Shown: one piece after another, positions 1-12,600 of the stretch | Position numbering within the stretch: position 1 is the first letter of the stretch | Layout: each line of letters opens with the position of its first letter | Assembly (NCBI GenBank): GCA_003254905.1 | Contig: QANU01001885.1 | Location: forward strand, 65,950-129,949 | Length of the DNA: 64,000 nucleotides | Source of the DNA: Nissolia schottii | Lineage: Eukaryota; Streptophyta; Magnoliopsida; Fabales; Fabaceae | Direction: 5' to 3' | The notes under the pieces: generated by a model | Database searches by the model: none | What the model saw: only the letters and a program-made list of their open reading frames with translations | What the model was told of the DNA's origin: nothing | Position numbers and translations under genes: made by a program

Positions 1-300
1 CCTCTTTCAACTCCCAACTTTAAAGAACACCTTGTACAAGCCTATACATGTAGGAACAATTGACATTCTGATAGAATCAGGCCTTAATTAATGGGCCTTG
101 GTAGTTAGATATTATAATTAGTTTGTTAGGAAAATGTATAAAAGAGGGAATTAGGAAAGGAGAGGGCATCAGTTGAGAAATTAGGAATTCAGGAACAGAG
201 AGCAACAAATCTCTCGAACATCCCTACACTTGTAAATCCATTAGAAATAATACACAATTTTTATGGATTTCTTGCTATTCTTTGAACTTGTTCTATCACA
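1..300 (+). mobile_element. Probable LTR retrotransposon end (partial)
   Basis: The stretch has the look of the promoter-to-end part of a plant LTR: a TATA-like TATAAAAG near 137, a purine-rich leader, then a pyrimidine-rich run that ends in TTCTATCACA at 300. No coding sequence is visible and the other end lies outside the window, so neither a matching LTR nor a target duplication can be shown. It lies in an intron of the callose synthase gene: the exon expected after the one at 624-705 is not found in bases 1-620, which fits an intron lengthened by an insertion. The family is not recognised. Confidence 0.4.
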
Positions 301-623
301 TTCCCTCCACCCAAAAGAAAAAAATAAGACTAATAGAAATAGATAGGTTCAAGCAGTTTTATCATGATAAATGATTGAATGTGAGGTTATAGCCATAAAT
401 ACCATCTATGTTGTAAATTATGACACTGTGTTAAAGCTTCCAGCGCAAGAGATCACACATAATTCATTTAAGAACTACAAAGATCGGAAATGATAAAATA
501 AATAAATCAAATGAAAAGTAAGACTAGATATAAATGAAAAGCCATTCCTAGACATTCTGCTAACAACTTACAGGTACTGTCACATTTGAAGGCAGTTCGG
601 GAAAAACAAATTGGGACTAACCT

Positions 624-3600
624 TAGAGGATTTGCCAAAATTCGTTGACCAATGGTCACAAAGCTGGTCTCCTGATTTGACATAAACCAAGCAAGTGATG
701 AAACACTGCAAAGTAAGAAATAGTAAGTACTGATGATAGGGTCCATTTCATGTTTGATCAGAAGAAAAAACATTTATATCCTCTTGGTCATGAAATAATA
801 TGGTGATGTAAAATTTAATAAGTAGATACTGTCACAAGTCAGACCTTCCAGTAAATATGTGCTCCCTTAGACCCAATATGGTGGGTTTCCTTCGCCCACT
901 GTGATCTTTACGGAATTCTTCCAATACATTCCTCATTTTGAAAGCTTCTTCATAGTAATTATCCTTCACAAAAAAAAGGGTAAAAGTAAGAGTGCCAAAT
1001 TACATAGAAAGTACTACTTAATGCATATTAAACTGAAGTTCAAAGAAATATTACCTGATTCATGTCTATGGTCTGTAAGGCTTCACCACGAGTAAATATA
1101 ATGGCATGATTTTGATTTTCAGGTTTCCCTTCACCAATTTCTGTAGGAGAACCAGGAAGCTTGATGCGATATATTTCCTAGTAATGCAACATAAAACCAT
1201 TTGTATTAAAATTTAAGGCTGTTGAAAACCCAAACCAAGTCAACAAAATTGAGCATCCCAATTGAAACCGAGGCTTTAGTTTGAAATTATTTTAAAATGT
1301 TTGGTTTGGGTTAAATACTTGCTTTAAGCCAATTGTTTATGATACTAATTATTTCCTTATGTAGTTAGGAACAATATTAATTCATGGTAAAGCCCCCTTT
1401 CAGCTTATTTAATAATCTTTCACTCTGGAATTATAAGAGTAGTATTTGTATACGCTCTTTTTCGTATCTTAGTATTTGTGTCACCTTTTATGTATTGCTC
1501 CCTGTTGGTTTTTCCTTTGTTAGAAGAAGTGGTTAACTACTGGTGGTTATATAAGAGGTAAATAATAATAGCAACCTATGAAATGATCAATTCATAACTC
1601 TCCAATCAACCAACAGAACCTAAAAACCTCACCACTGCACGCGTCTCCTACTCTGCACATGGTTGTTATGTGCTAGAAACACCATTTGTCATTACACGCA
1701 TGCATGCTATATTAGTCAATCAATTATATCCCTAGAAGAACCCTAAACCCTAAACCCTAAACACTAAATGCTAGTACCACAAAGGAGATTATTCAGTTAC
1801 ATATTTCCCCTTTAGCAATGACTTATCACATATTTCTTAGACTTTCCAATAACGCGAGTGGCTGTGGAAGGTTTGACAGTGTTCCAAACAAGAAGGCTAC
1901 AAATATAACTTATTTACACTTTGTTTTAGTAAATATGGGTGAACCAGAATTGAAAAAGAAAGCATAAAACTAGGATATTTGTCCATACCTCATCATATTT
2001 GTCCCCTCCCTTGACAAGAACCGAGTAATAAACTTTATGTTGTTTACCACCCTTTGTCTCTTCCGTTTCATCTATGTAAGCAACACGAAGAGCTGGATGC
2101 CTGCATAGTATGTTCCATTTTTTCATTGAAAATCCCTTTGTTATTTTATACAAGAACATTTATGCACTTTGGGAAATGGTATTATTGACTCACGTTAACA
2201 TCAGACTGAGAATATTATTATAGCAGCTTCTTTCTCGGGGATTCTTGGATTTTTTCTGAGAACCATAGATTTGACAAGAAACAACATAGGTGAACTTTAA
2301 ATCAGCCAGAGCCTGTGCATATTCGAGAAGCTCCTTCTTATCTTTATCATGGACATCCATGGTCCGGAACCCACTAAATATAGCTGCAAGAAAAACAATG
2401 TATATTTCATTCATAAATGAATGGCTTTTGCCATATCTCTGGATTATAATTTGAAACACAACATATAAAATAGAAAGCTGACCAGTGTCTCCAGCATATT
2501 CTAGGAAACACTGAAGAATCAAAGCTTGCCTATAGTACATCATCCCTCTCACTAGCAAAAACAAATAAAAAAAGTCAGATAGAAACATTTAAGTTGGAAT
2601 CGATATACAAATCTAGCAACAATAATAGTATTCACTATGATCAAAACCTGTTCGATAGAGTGCCTGTCCTCTGTAAGATGCCCACTGACGAGTGAGATCA
2701 TTCTCTTCTTCAGGATCTTCATTTTTTATTTCATCAATGCGTTCATGGAAATTCGTCCATTCATCTACAGAGCAATATTGCCAGGAAGTAAAATGAGTGC
2801 ATGCACTGAAGAGGGACAAAAATAATAGGTAAGAAATAAATCCAAACTCACCAGGATAGATCTTCTTTAGGTAGAACAAAATTGATATCCCATCCTCATT
2901 TTCGTTATTGAGTTCATCATCAGAATATAGAACAGCTTCTTTGTAATACGGTGTCAGAACACTGAAGTAAAAAATCAGATAAGTTCCACATCATGATAGC
3001 ATGAGGTAAAATAAACAATCATCCATTTATTTGGGAAAGTCAATAAATGATGTGGTCATTTAGTTTTTTGGTTTATGTTCTTGCATCTATATAGAGGATC
3101 TCTTATCCTCTTACTTTCTATAATTCTCTTCTCTTCTTAATGAAATTCTTCTTTTATCCAAAACATATAAATGATGTGGTTTTGTCACCAACAATGAAAA
3201 GAGAAATGATTGTGAAGATGTAAAGGTTTCTCCTTCAGTACCCATCCAATTTGATGGGTATTGATACTCTGCCCACGTGTCATCAAATGGTTGGCTAATA
3301 AATTTTAAAAATTTAAATTTCTTTTAGAAATTAAAATAAGAATAACCTGCAATGCACCTAACATTTTACAATTGAGGTCAGGGTATCGGTACCCCATATT
3401 ATGACCAAGGTACCGGAGCAATCCCCAAATGTAAAACATTATTTTCATCCATGAATTTGGCTGCTTCCATCAATTTGTCCCTAAACTTTCAAAATCATCA
3501 AAATTGTTCTCAAAGTTGCCAAATGTCCATCAAGTTAGTCCCATGGAGACTTAACCTAGGGACAAACTTGATGGGAAATTTTGATGATTTTGAAAGTTTG

Positions 3601-6600
3601 GGAACGAAATTGATAAAAGATGCCACCTTCAAGGACAAAAATGATGGTTTACTCGATTATGAAAAGAAAAAAAATTGAATAAAATGACCTTTCCTCCCTT
3701 TTGAACAAGTATACAAGTATGAATAAAATGGCTTTCTAAATGAGCTATTAGAGAAACAGTACATTGGATCGATCAATTTTAAGTTTTTATTTGTTAGATT
3801 AAAACATCATTCATGAGCCTCTTTTGAGATAGTAACAAAGCTTCAATGACCAAGTGAATAAGAATTCAATTCTTGACGCTTTCGTTCTAATAAAAAGTTA
3901 GCTTTCAGCACAAGGTGGATGGACATGTGCATTTGTCCACAATTAAAGCTCAAAGGGCACTTAAGTTAGGAGCCATGTTAGATATAATGTTAAAATCGTT
4001 ATGAACATTTACCTAATAGCTTAAGCTTTCAGGAGAGTTGGTCCTTGACATTATTTGATATTCATCTTATTTTTTCACCTTCCATTTTAAGAAATTAGTC
4101 AATCACAAGGACTGACCTGAAGGACAACATGTCCCGAACTTTGGGGGCCTTTGGCATATTCATAAATAAGGAGTTTGCAAAGAATGTAATACGGCGTCGG
4201 GCATCCAGATTTTGGGGCACATTAATGGCCGACTCCTTGACTGTCAAAAGCAAATGAAGCCTAATAACCTACAGAGAAGAAACAGAGACTAATAAGAAAA
4301 GGCACAGTTGAAAAGAATAATGTAATGAATTAACTACAGTGTAGCTGTCAAGACTACCTTCTCCTTCACTGATTTGTTGACTGTAAAATAGGTGTCAATG
4401 TTAACAAACCTCTGTCCTCTCTCTACAATGTAGTGCTGAGGCGTTTCCAGAATTCTGGAGAGAGCAAAACCAAGCCAATATCATAAAGAAGTACTTATTG
4501 TAAAGTTTAAAATATGTATATATTCACTAATATCCATTCAGTGTTTCAAAACATACAAATGCCCATCAACCATAACATCTTGTATGATAATTTCCACAAT
4601 ATCCTGCAGAACATTGACTATCTGGGGCTTCAATAACTCAAGCTTGTCATCATCAGATCGCTGCCAATGGGAAAGAAAAAACAGTGTTTATAAGACCTGA
4701 ATGGGTTTACCAAGATTGAGACTGAAATATACTGAGAAAAAAAGGGAAAATGGAAGCTAAATGGAAAAGAGCTACCAAGAGAGTTAAGAATTTCTCCAAC
4801 TTCTCACTGAGTGAAGGCAAGCCACTCATCTTGAATTCCTTGACAAATGTATGTTGCCGTATGCTCCATTCTACTTTATCATATATATGAGCTACAATCC
4901 TGTCTCAATGCATGGAAGATGCTCAATTGTGAAGAAGATTCGGGCAAGTAGAAAATTCAATGGGTGGACAGAGGATATACAGATATTTCTCCCTTACCGC
5001 TTATCTTCTTCATCTAGCAGGAGGTTATAAATGATGTCCCTCAGAGTCTCATAGCATTCAACAACTGCTGAATACATGTATTCATCACTCTTAATCTTTT
5101 TAAATAACTCAGCATCGTCCTCCTTCTTATAATCTTTTGCCATGTCAAGGGCTATAGGAATCTATCACAGATTGAAGGGATTTAAAAAGGACGCAAAGGA
5201 CACAAGAATTCAATTATAACACCTTCCAGCCTTTAGAGAGCCACTCAAATAATATACCTTACTGGCAAGCAGGAACGGAGGCCACTGGATGACAGAAACA
5301 TCACTTGAACTGTATGGAACAAGAAGCAAATCTCTATCCCTGGAAAATTTATATAAAGAGATATAATCAGAAGCATTCGTTCATGCATCTTATGCAAGAT
5401 GTGGCAGCTGACGAGCAGAAGTTTGAACCTGTTACTGATCAGGTCTTCATCTCTCATCGAATTTATGAACTCATTCCAAACCTGAGAAAAGTATGCAATA
5501 TTTCTCCGTTCATATGATTCATCCTGCCACAGAAATTGTTTGCTTCAGCCAGGCATTTAAGACTCCAAATAAATATCTAGAATCTATGTAAATATATGAT
5601 TGCATCATGAGAAAGTACTGAATTTTGATATATGCATGGAGTACCAAGCCATCGGGTTTCTGATGGCCTCTTTCAGGCAAAAAGCATCGACTGAAAGCTG
5701 ATGGCACAGATTCAAATCTGGAGCGGAGCATTCCAAGAGTCCTTATCTAAGAGATGTAAAATGTTAGAAGGACATAATCAACAGAAAAGGATTGTAATTT
5801 GCAATACCAATATGAATTCAGTACTACTATTACCACAAGCCTTGTGGTGCAAGCAAAAGGTCTAATCTTCTATAAAGAAAATCATGTTTAGGTAACTTTT
5901 ATAAGATAGCATAGTATCTGTTAAGATCCCACATCGGCTGGGTAATATAGGCTAAGTATCCCTTATAAAGACTTGAGCAATTGTCCGTTCTGATTTCTAA
6001 AATGAGTTAAGAGCCTATCTTGCCAGCTCTAGGGCTACTAGCATATGTCTGGTCTTGCAAACTCTACACCCTCCAGATGTAGGGTGTGCCAAGGTCCTAT
6101 ATCGGATGGGTACATGGGCAAAGTACACCTTATGATGACATGGGTAATTTTCTCACTTCAGCAAGCCTTTGGGTTTAAGATAGGTTCAGTTTGTGCTTCT
6201 TAGGCTCGAGTGAGCCCGACTTGACCCCAAAAATTAGCTCATGGGGAGGGGTGTGCAAACTATTATAGCTGATGTAGGACTTAACACACACCCCCCCCTC
6301 ATGGCCAGGACTAGACATCTGGAGCGTGAAATTTGCAGGACAGGACATCTGCCGGTGGTCCAATATAAAGCATAGCACATAGGCTCTAATACTATTTTAG
6401 AATTGAGTAGGCCTAACTCAACCCCAAAAACTAGTTCAAGGGGGAGGGTTGCCCAAACTTGGCCAAATCCTTAAGCGATGTGGGGAGAGTTGCCCGGACT
6501 CTTATAAAGGCTATGCCTAGCCAATGTGGGACTTAACAGTTCTTAATTCTAATAACACTAAATACTGTAACTTTATTTTTACTGTGTGATAAAATAAGAA

Positions 6601-9600
6601 ATCCCATAAGTAAAGGAGGAAATTACAAAAATTGAATATATAAATATTGCAAAAAGTTTGCTACTAACCTCACCCAAATGGCTGAAGGCTCCAATAATCC
6701 CACCAAATAAAGTGGCATAAATGGCGTACCATATTTGAGTATCCATAAAATAAACCTATATATAATATAACATACGGAAATGAATTAAGGAACAGAAATG
6801 TGAAAGCCCAAGGAATGAAACAAGGCAGTTTTTTGCTCTGAAATTTCTTTTCAACTGAACTCACCAGGATAATTGGAGTCCATATTGCAATGACAACGAT
6901 TATGTTGTGAGTCTCTGTGGCACTTATAGAGTGTGACTTAAAGCTAGATATACTGACAGAATATGTAGTACAGATAGTGAAAAGGGACATGAAATGTTAC
7001 CATTTTCTGGAAAGAACTCATGCCACTGGTAGTTATCTATAGACATTTCCATGATTAATTTTGTGGGTGCAACAAGAGGCAATATCTATTGAAAGATTAG
7101 TTTAGTAGATCAGAGAAACAAATTAAATGAGGGCCCATTTTAAAATATATTTTGAGTTTCATACAATTATACACAGAGGAATAAAGAAAATACATGCAAC
7201 GTGATGAAAATTTTAACAGTTCATACAATGGGGAATTGATTCCATAATCTTTATATTTTCTGCACAATCTCACTATTGACTCTCCTTATTGTTAATTTTA
7301 TGTGTGTGAAAGTTATAGAAATTGCGGTAGTATTTGGGTTGCATTTTTTAAATAGCAAAGCAAAAACAAATTTCAGAGGTAATACCTCCACATAGTAGCT
7401 GAATGCTAACTTGCTAATTAACAGCATGATCCAGAAGAGGGTATACCTGCCATAACAAAATATATCTTAAAGCCAAAATATAAAGAGAAAGGAGCTTCAT
7501 AATAGAAACAGCCTATATTGCCAAGGAAATAATATTCAATCTTTAATCTGATCCAATGGGGTGTTTCGGCGCGGGGGGGGGGGGGGGGGTTGATGGATAT
7601 ATTCTTCACCTNNNNNNNNNNNNNNNNNNNNNNNNNNNNNNNNNNNNNNNNNNNNNNNNNNNNNNNNNNNNNNNNNNNNNNNNNNNNNNNNNNNNNNNNN
7701 NNNNNNNNNNNNNNNNNNNNNNNNNNNNNNNNNNNNNNNNNNNNNNNNNNNNNNNNNNNNNNNNNNNNNNNNNNNNNNNNNNNNNNNNNNNNNNNNNNNN
7801 NNNNNNNNNNNNNNNNNNNNNNNNNNNNNNNNNNNNNNNNNNNNNNNNNNNNNNNNNNNNNNNNNNNNNNNNNNNNNNNNNNNNNNNNNNNNNNNNNNNN
7901 NNNNNNNNNNNNNNAAAAAAAAAAAAAAAACATCAAATGGTTGTGTTGCTGACCTGAGCCCACCACATTAAAAGGGTGATGATTCTCATATTTGAACGCT
8001 CCAACTTTTTCCGCAGAGGGGGGAGGAAAAATAGTAATACAGCCACAATGTTTGGTAACAAATAGATTACAACAAGATAGGTATAAAGTGACTGACCACC
8101 CCAATCCCCAGCCCAACTGGTGACAAATTTTATAAGCCCAGGGGGGTTCTGCACAGAGCTAGAATAACTGACGGGCAAAACAACAACCCAAACAGCAGCT
8201 ACCACAAATTTCAGAAAATACCGGAACAACTGAGTCAATTTCATATTCTTCAATGCATTCCAGGAAAGGATAATATCAATGGTTGCTGCAAATACAAGGA
8301 AAATAGGAGGAGAAGGTTAGTGACAATGACAACAGCGATTGCAATTGATAGTGTATAAGGAATAAAGCTATTTTATTAAGTGTTAACCTAGGAACTCAAT
8401 CATGTCGGATAGAAAGGAGAATCTTTTCGTTTACAGGTCAAAATATATGTGTAAAGAAACACAGGAAAGTCAATAGAGGTTTACAAACATGGCAGTGGAG
8501 AGAGAAGGAATCAGCTTGTTTGGGTGTGAGCAGTGCTGTTACAGTTAGTAGCATGGACAATACTGGAAGCAGGGCTTGGCCTGATTCTAATGAGTCTTGA
8601 TGATAGACTGTAATGAGCATGTATTGAGTCCCTAATATGGTTGCAAATTTAGGATGTCTAAACTTTCTTGGGATGCAAGGAACTATTTGTCCTCTTCTAA
8701 TAGATCTTTGATAGCCAAGGTAGCACCGAGTCTTGTCCGAATAAACCCTAATAGGCCTCTGCAGGCGGCTATGTCTTAGCTTTCCAAGCCCCCATACCCA
8801 ATCTATTTCTCATTATTGTTTGCCAATGGATCCTTTCTCAGTTGCAGCCTAGGGTGAACTTGTTGGTCCAAGAGATTGAAATGTTTGCCTACAGCCAACA
8901 TCTCCCTCCCAACATAGTCTAGCAATCCAAGCCTTTCCATGAATTGAACTCATGACCTTGGTTGGCTCAGATACCACTTGTTGACACTCGACCAAGAAGT
9001 TCTTTGGAAAATTGGCTCATGTATCTTGATAAAATAAGGACTGGTTTTGTTTTGCGTTTATCTATACAATTGAATAAAATGATTACCAAAAATAACTACC
9101 CATTTTGGTATCCAGGTTTTTTTTCCCTTTTATCCCTATCCACTATCTCAATTAGTTTTTGTTGTTCTTTTCTAATTTGTAACTGCTTTTAAAAAAATGT
9201 CTAAAATGAATTTCACACTCTTAAAATTCAACCACCTACACTTATATTTCCTAATTTCAGTATTTATTCTCTTTCTTTCATGTTATCTTCTTTGTTCTGT
9301 AATTGGCGTGCAGTGCCTGTCAAGGCAAGCTAATCTTTAGTAAAAATAAGGATAAGAAATAAATCTGTTTGGATTTACGCACTGTCCTTCCAAAGCACAG
9401 AAATTATCAGTGAAATATTTTCTGTAGTCAGATAGAGGATATTTTACTCTCCCACCTTTCCTATCCTTTAAATAAATCCCTTTTTTCATTTTGTAGAAGA
9501 CACTGCAACGAAAAGCTCAAACATATAGGATCAATTACCTTGCAGAAAATTGAGAAAAGCATATGTAATGAATATACTCATAACATTTCTGAAGACATCC

Positions 9601-12600
9601 GTATCAAAAAATATTCCAACAGGTCCCAAGGTACTCCATGCAATGATAATCATAGCCTGAAAAAAAGAAATCATATATGAAATAAAATTTGTGAGGTGAA
9701 GTTCCAAAATTTAACTACAGATCTGAAGTAAATAAGTTAAAGACAGCATAATAAATGTATCATAGATCCAAGTATTAAGATCACCTGTAAAGCCAATATG
9801 AAGAATATCCACATCCGATCAAAACTCCTATACAGATGCAAAAACGTACGAACTTCAACAAAATTGGTTTTGGGCTTCTTCTTCCCAGCTGCAGAGATGG
9901 GTTGGCTAGGGCCCTGCCATTAGCATTTGTACTTCAATAAAGTTCTCTAACAAAGTAATGTGACTGCATCTGGCCACTTAAGTATTTACATACAGCACTG
10001 CTTTGATTGATGCAAAACAATTTAGTTAGCTTTGAAAAGGAAAATAAAAGTAGGCAGCTACAATATGCCTAATGAATGTCTAGGATAAACAGAGAAGAAG
10101 AACAAGAATTAAAACAGGGAAAATGAAAATACAGTACTGCTTTCAATGCGTTGTCATGAATTGATTAGCATTAAAATCTTATTTTGTTCAATTTGGATAT
10201 GATTAGTTTTATGGATAATTTAAGCTATTTTAATTTGGATATGATTAGTTTTATGGATAATTTAAGCTATTTTAAATATCCAGAACATTTTAATGATGAA
10301 GATACCCCTATTTTTCAAACTAGAATAGGTTTGAGCACAAGGCAGTCTGCTTATGCATTGCCCATTCTTGTGTGTGTTAAGGGATATAAAAGCTTTCATA
10401 TACCTCCACCTAACAACTTAGCTTATAGAAGAGAATAAAAAAAATATATTATTTGCTCAAACACTGCATCCTAATGCAAATTTATGGGGCAGGGATTATT
10501 CTTGCTACAGGTTTTTGTTTTAGTATATCTTTTGGACGAAATGGTATGAGCCAATACAATCATTATTCGACAGGGGAGAAAAAGGGAAATTACTTGGCAC
10601 ATTGGGATAAATTATGAAAATATGGCATTTAACAAGTGACGAGGAAATATTTGAACATGGAGAATAAAGTATGTGATATACTTGCATAAAATCTTACCAA
10701 ATATTCATTTATTTAAAACTACATCTGATACCTATGTCTTGTGAGAAAAACATTTGAAAGTTGAAATATCACTCATACAGACCGTAAAGAGAAAGAGAAA
10801 ACAGATAGAAAGACAGACGTGATTTGCTGTTTGCATCTCCTCTGAATGCCTAAAAAAGTCTGCTTTGAGATTCATTGGCCAGCCTAGTTTAAAACACTTG
10901 TCAGACCTGGAAAAGTACATATTTGAGCTTCTTGTTATCCCCATTGTATCCCAACAAAAAAAAAATTCAAAAATTATTCTAAGTGTTCTCATTACTCTGC
11001 CAAGTAAAAGTTCAGTAGAGCACTAACCAAAAGTATTCATTCAGATCATCATAATTTCTCCATTTGGAATGACTTGCCTTGCCTTTGTTGTTTCTCTTTG
11101 CTTCCTTTTAACCAAATAAAGAAAGAGTTTAAGGCATACATATTTGAAAACATGCAGCAAAACTGGTCAATTATTTCTTAATCATACTTACCTTGGCTAA
11201 AACGTCATATATAGGAGTTATAACTTCCCTGAGAAAATGTTCATCATCGTGTGCTACTGCTGGGTATGTGTCCCCACTCACAGGATGGACATTGCTATGT
11301 AAAATCCCATAGACATCATTGCACATCTTTGGAAAAAGAAACACAAGAAAGAGGGAGTTACTAACACAGTATCTGTTCCATGCATCTCATCTAATTATTT
11401 CTAGTCTATTGGTTTTTTTATAATACTTTTGCTTGCTCTGCTGAAACTTTAAATTGAAACTGGAAATGTTTCAACTACTGCATTGGGGTCAGGGCTATCA
11501 AGTGATAGAGTTCCTACAGCTAAAATTAGAAAGAATGATGCTGGAACTAGGTCTCTTATCAGGTCGAAACATGAGACAGATGTTCAGAATAGATATGATA
11601 TTGATTGTCTGATTGCTTCATGAGGACTTGGACTAGTTCTTTATGATTGTTTCTTTATACCGTTGCATTTTACATTATTGCATTAAAATATCAGTCTTAA
11701 CAAATCTCGTTGAGAATTGGGTATAAAGAGTTAAATTTGGCATCATAGTATGATATGTGGTATTCTCAATATTAACTTGCAACTCCCACACACTTCCTTT
11801 AGACAAACATGCAATTAGTTGCATTCATTCGCTGGTTTCAGAGTTAGGTATTTTGTCAGATTTCAGATATTTACGCACTTCATGAGAGAGAACACAGATG
11901 TTCTGGGGACCATCAAAAGCTATATCCAGCTAACAGTCACAAAATCACATTAATGTACAAGAGGGAAATAGAATGTAGGAAGCTTATGGAGGAAGGTTTT
12001 GCCTAATTAGACTGACTTTATTTGCTTATTCTGAAAATAAAATCTACTTTGCTCTATCCATGAAATATTCTTTTCTTAGTTTCAATGATTTCATTTTCTC
12101 TAAGAATAACTACTCAAGAGATTAAAGATATTCATGAGAAAATAGTCAAAGATGGAAGGAATAACACATGTAATGTCATGATAGGGGTGGGGAAGATGGT
12201 AATGATAGTTTAAATGAGTTATCACAAGAAACATTTTGTTTAACATAATTAAGCACAAGTTTGCTAAAAGCATTAGACCATAGGCTTAAGATGCTAGACT
12301 TTCAGGCACACCAGAAGTATGAATGCTATGTTATTAATAATGTTGGACAAGCTGTTAGAGAAACTTACATTATGGAAAACATAGCAAAGACATTCAGGCA
12401 TAAAGCGAATATTTGAAGCTTCTCCCCATATTAGAAGATAAAGTGCAATGTAAATAAGCTGTAACTGTTGTCTGTTACGATCTTCAGGAAACCTGTAAAG
12501 TGATAAAAAAAAAGTACACAAAAATGAATCAAAGTGCTCATAATTATATAAACATCATATTGAAGGAAATTTAAGAAAAATATCATAGGCTTTTATAATC

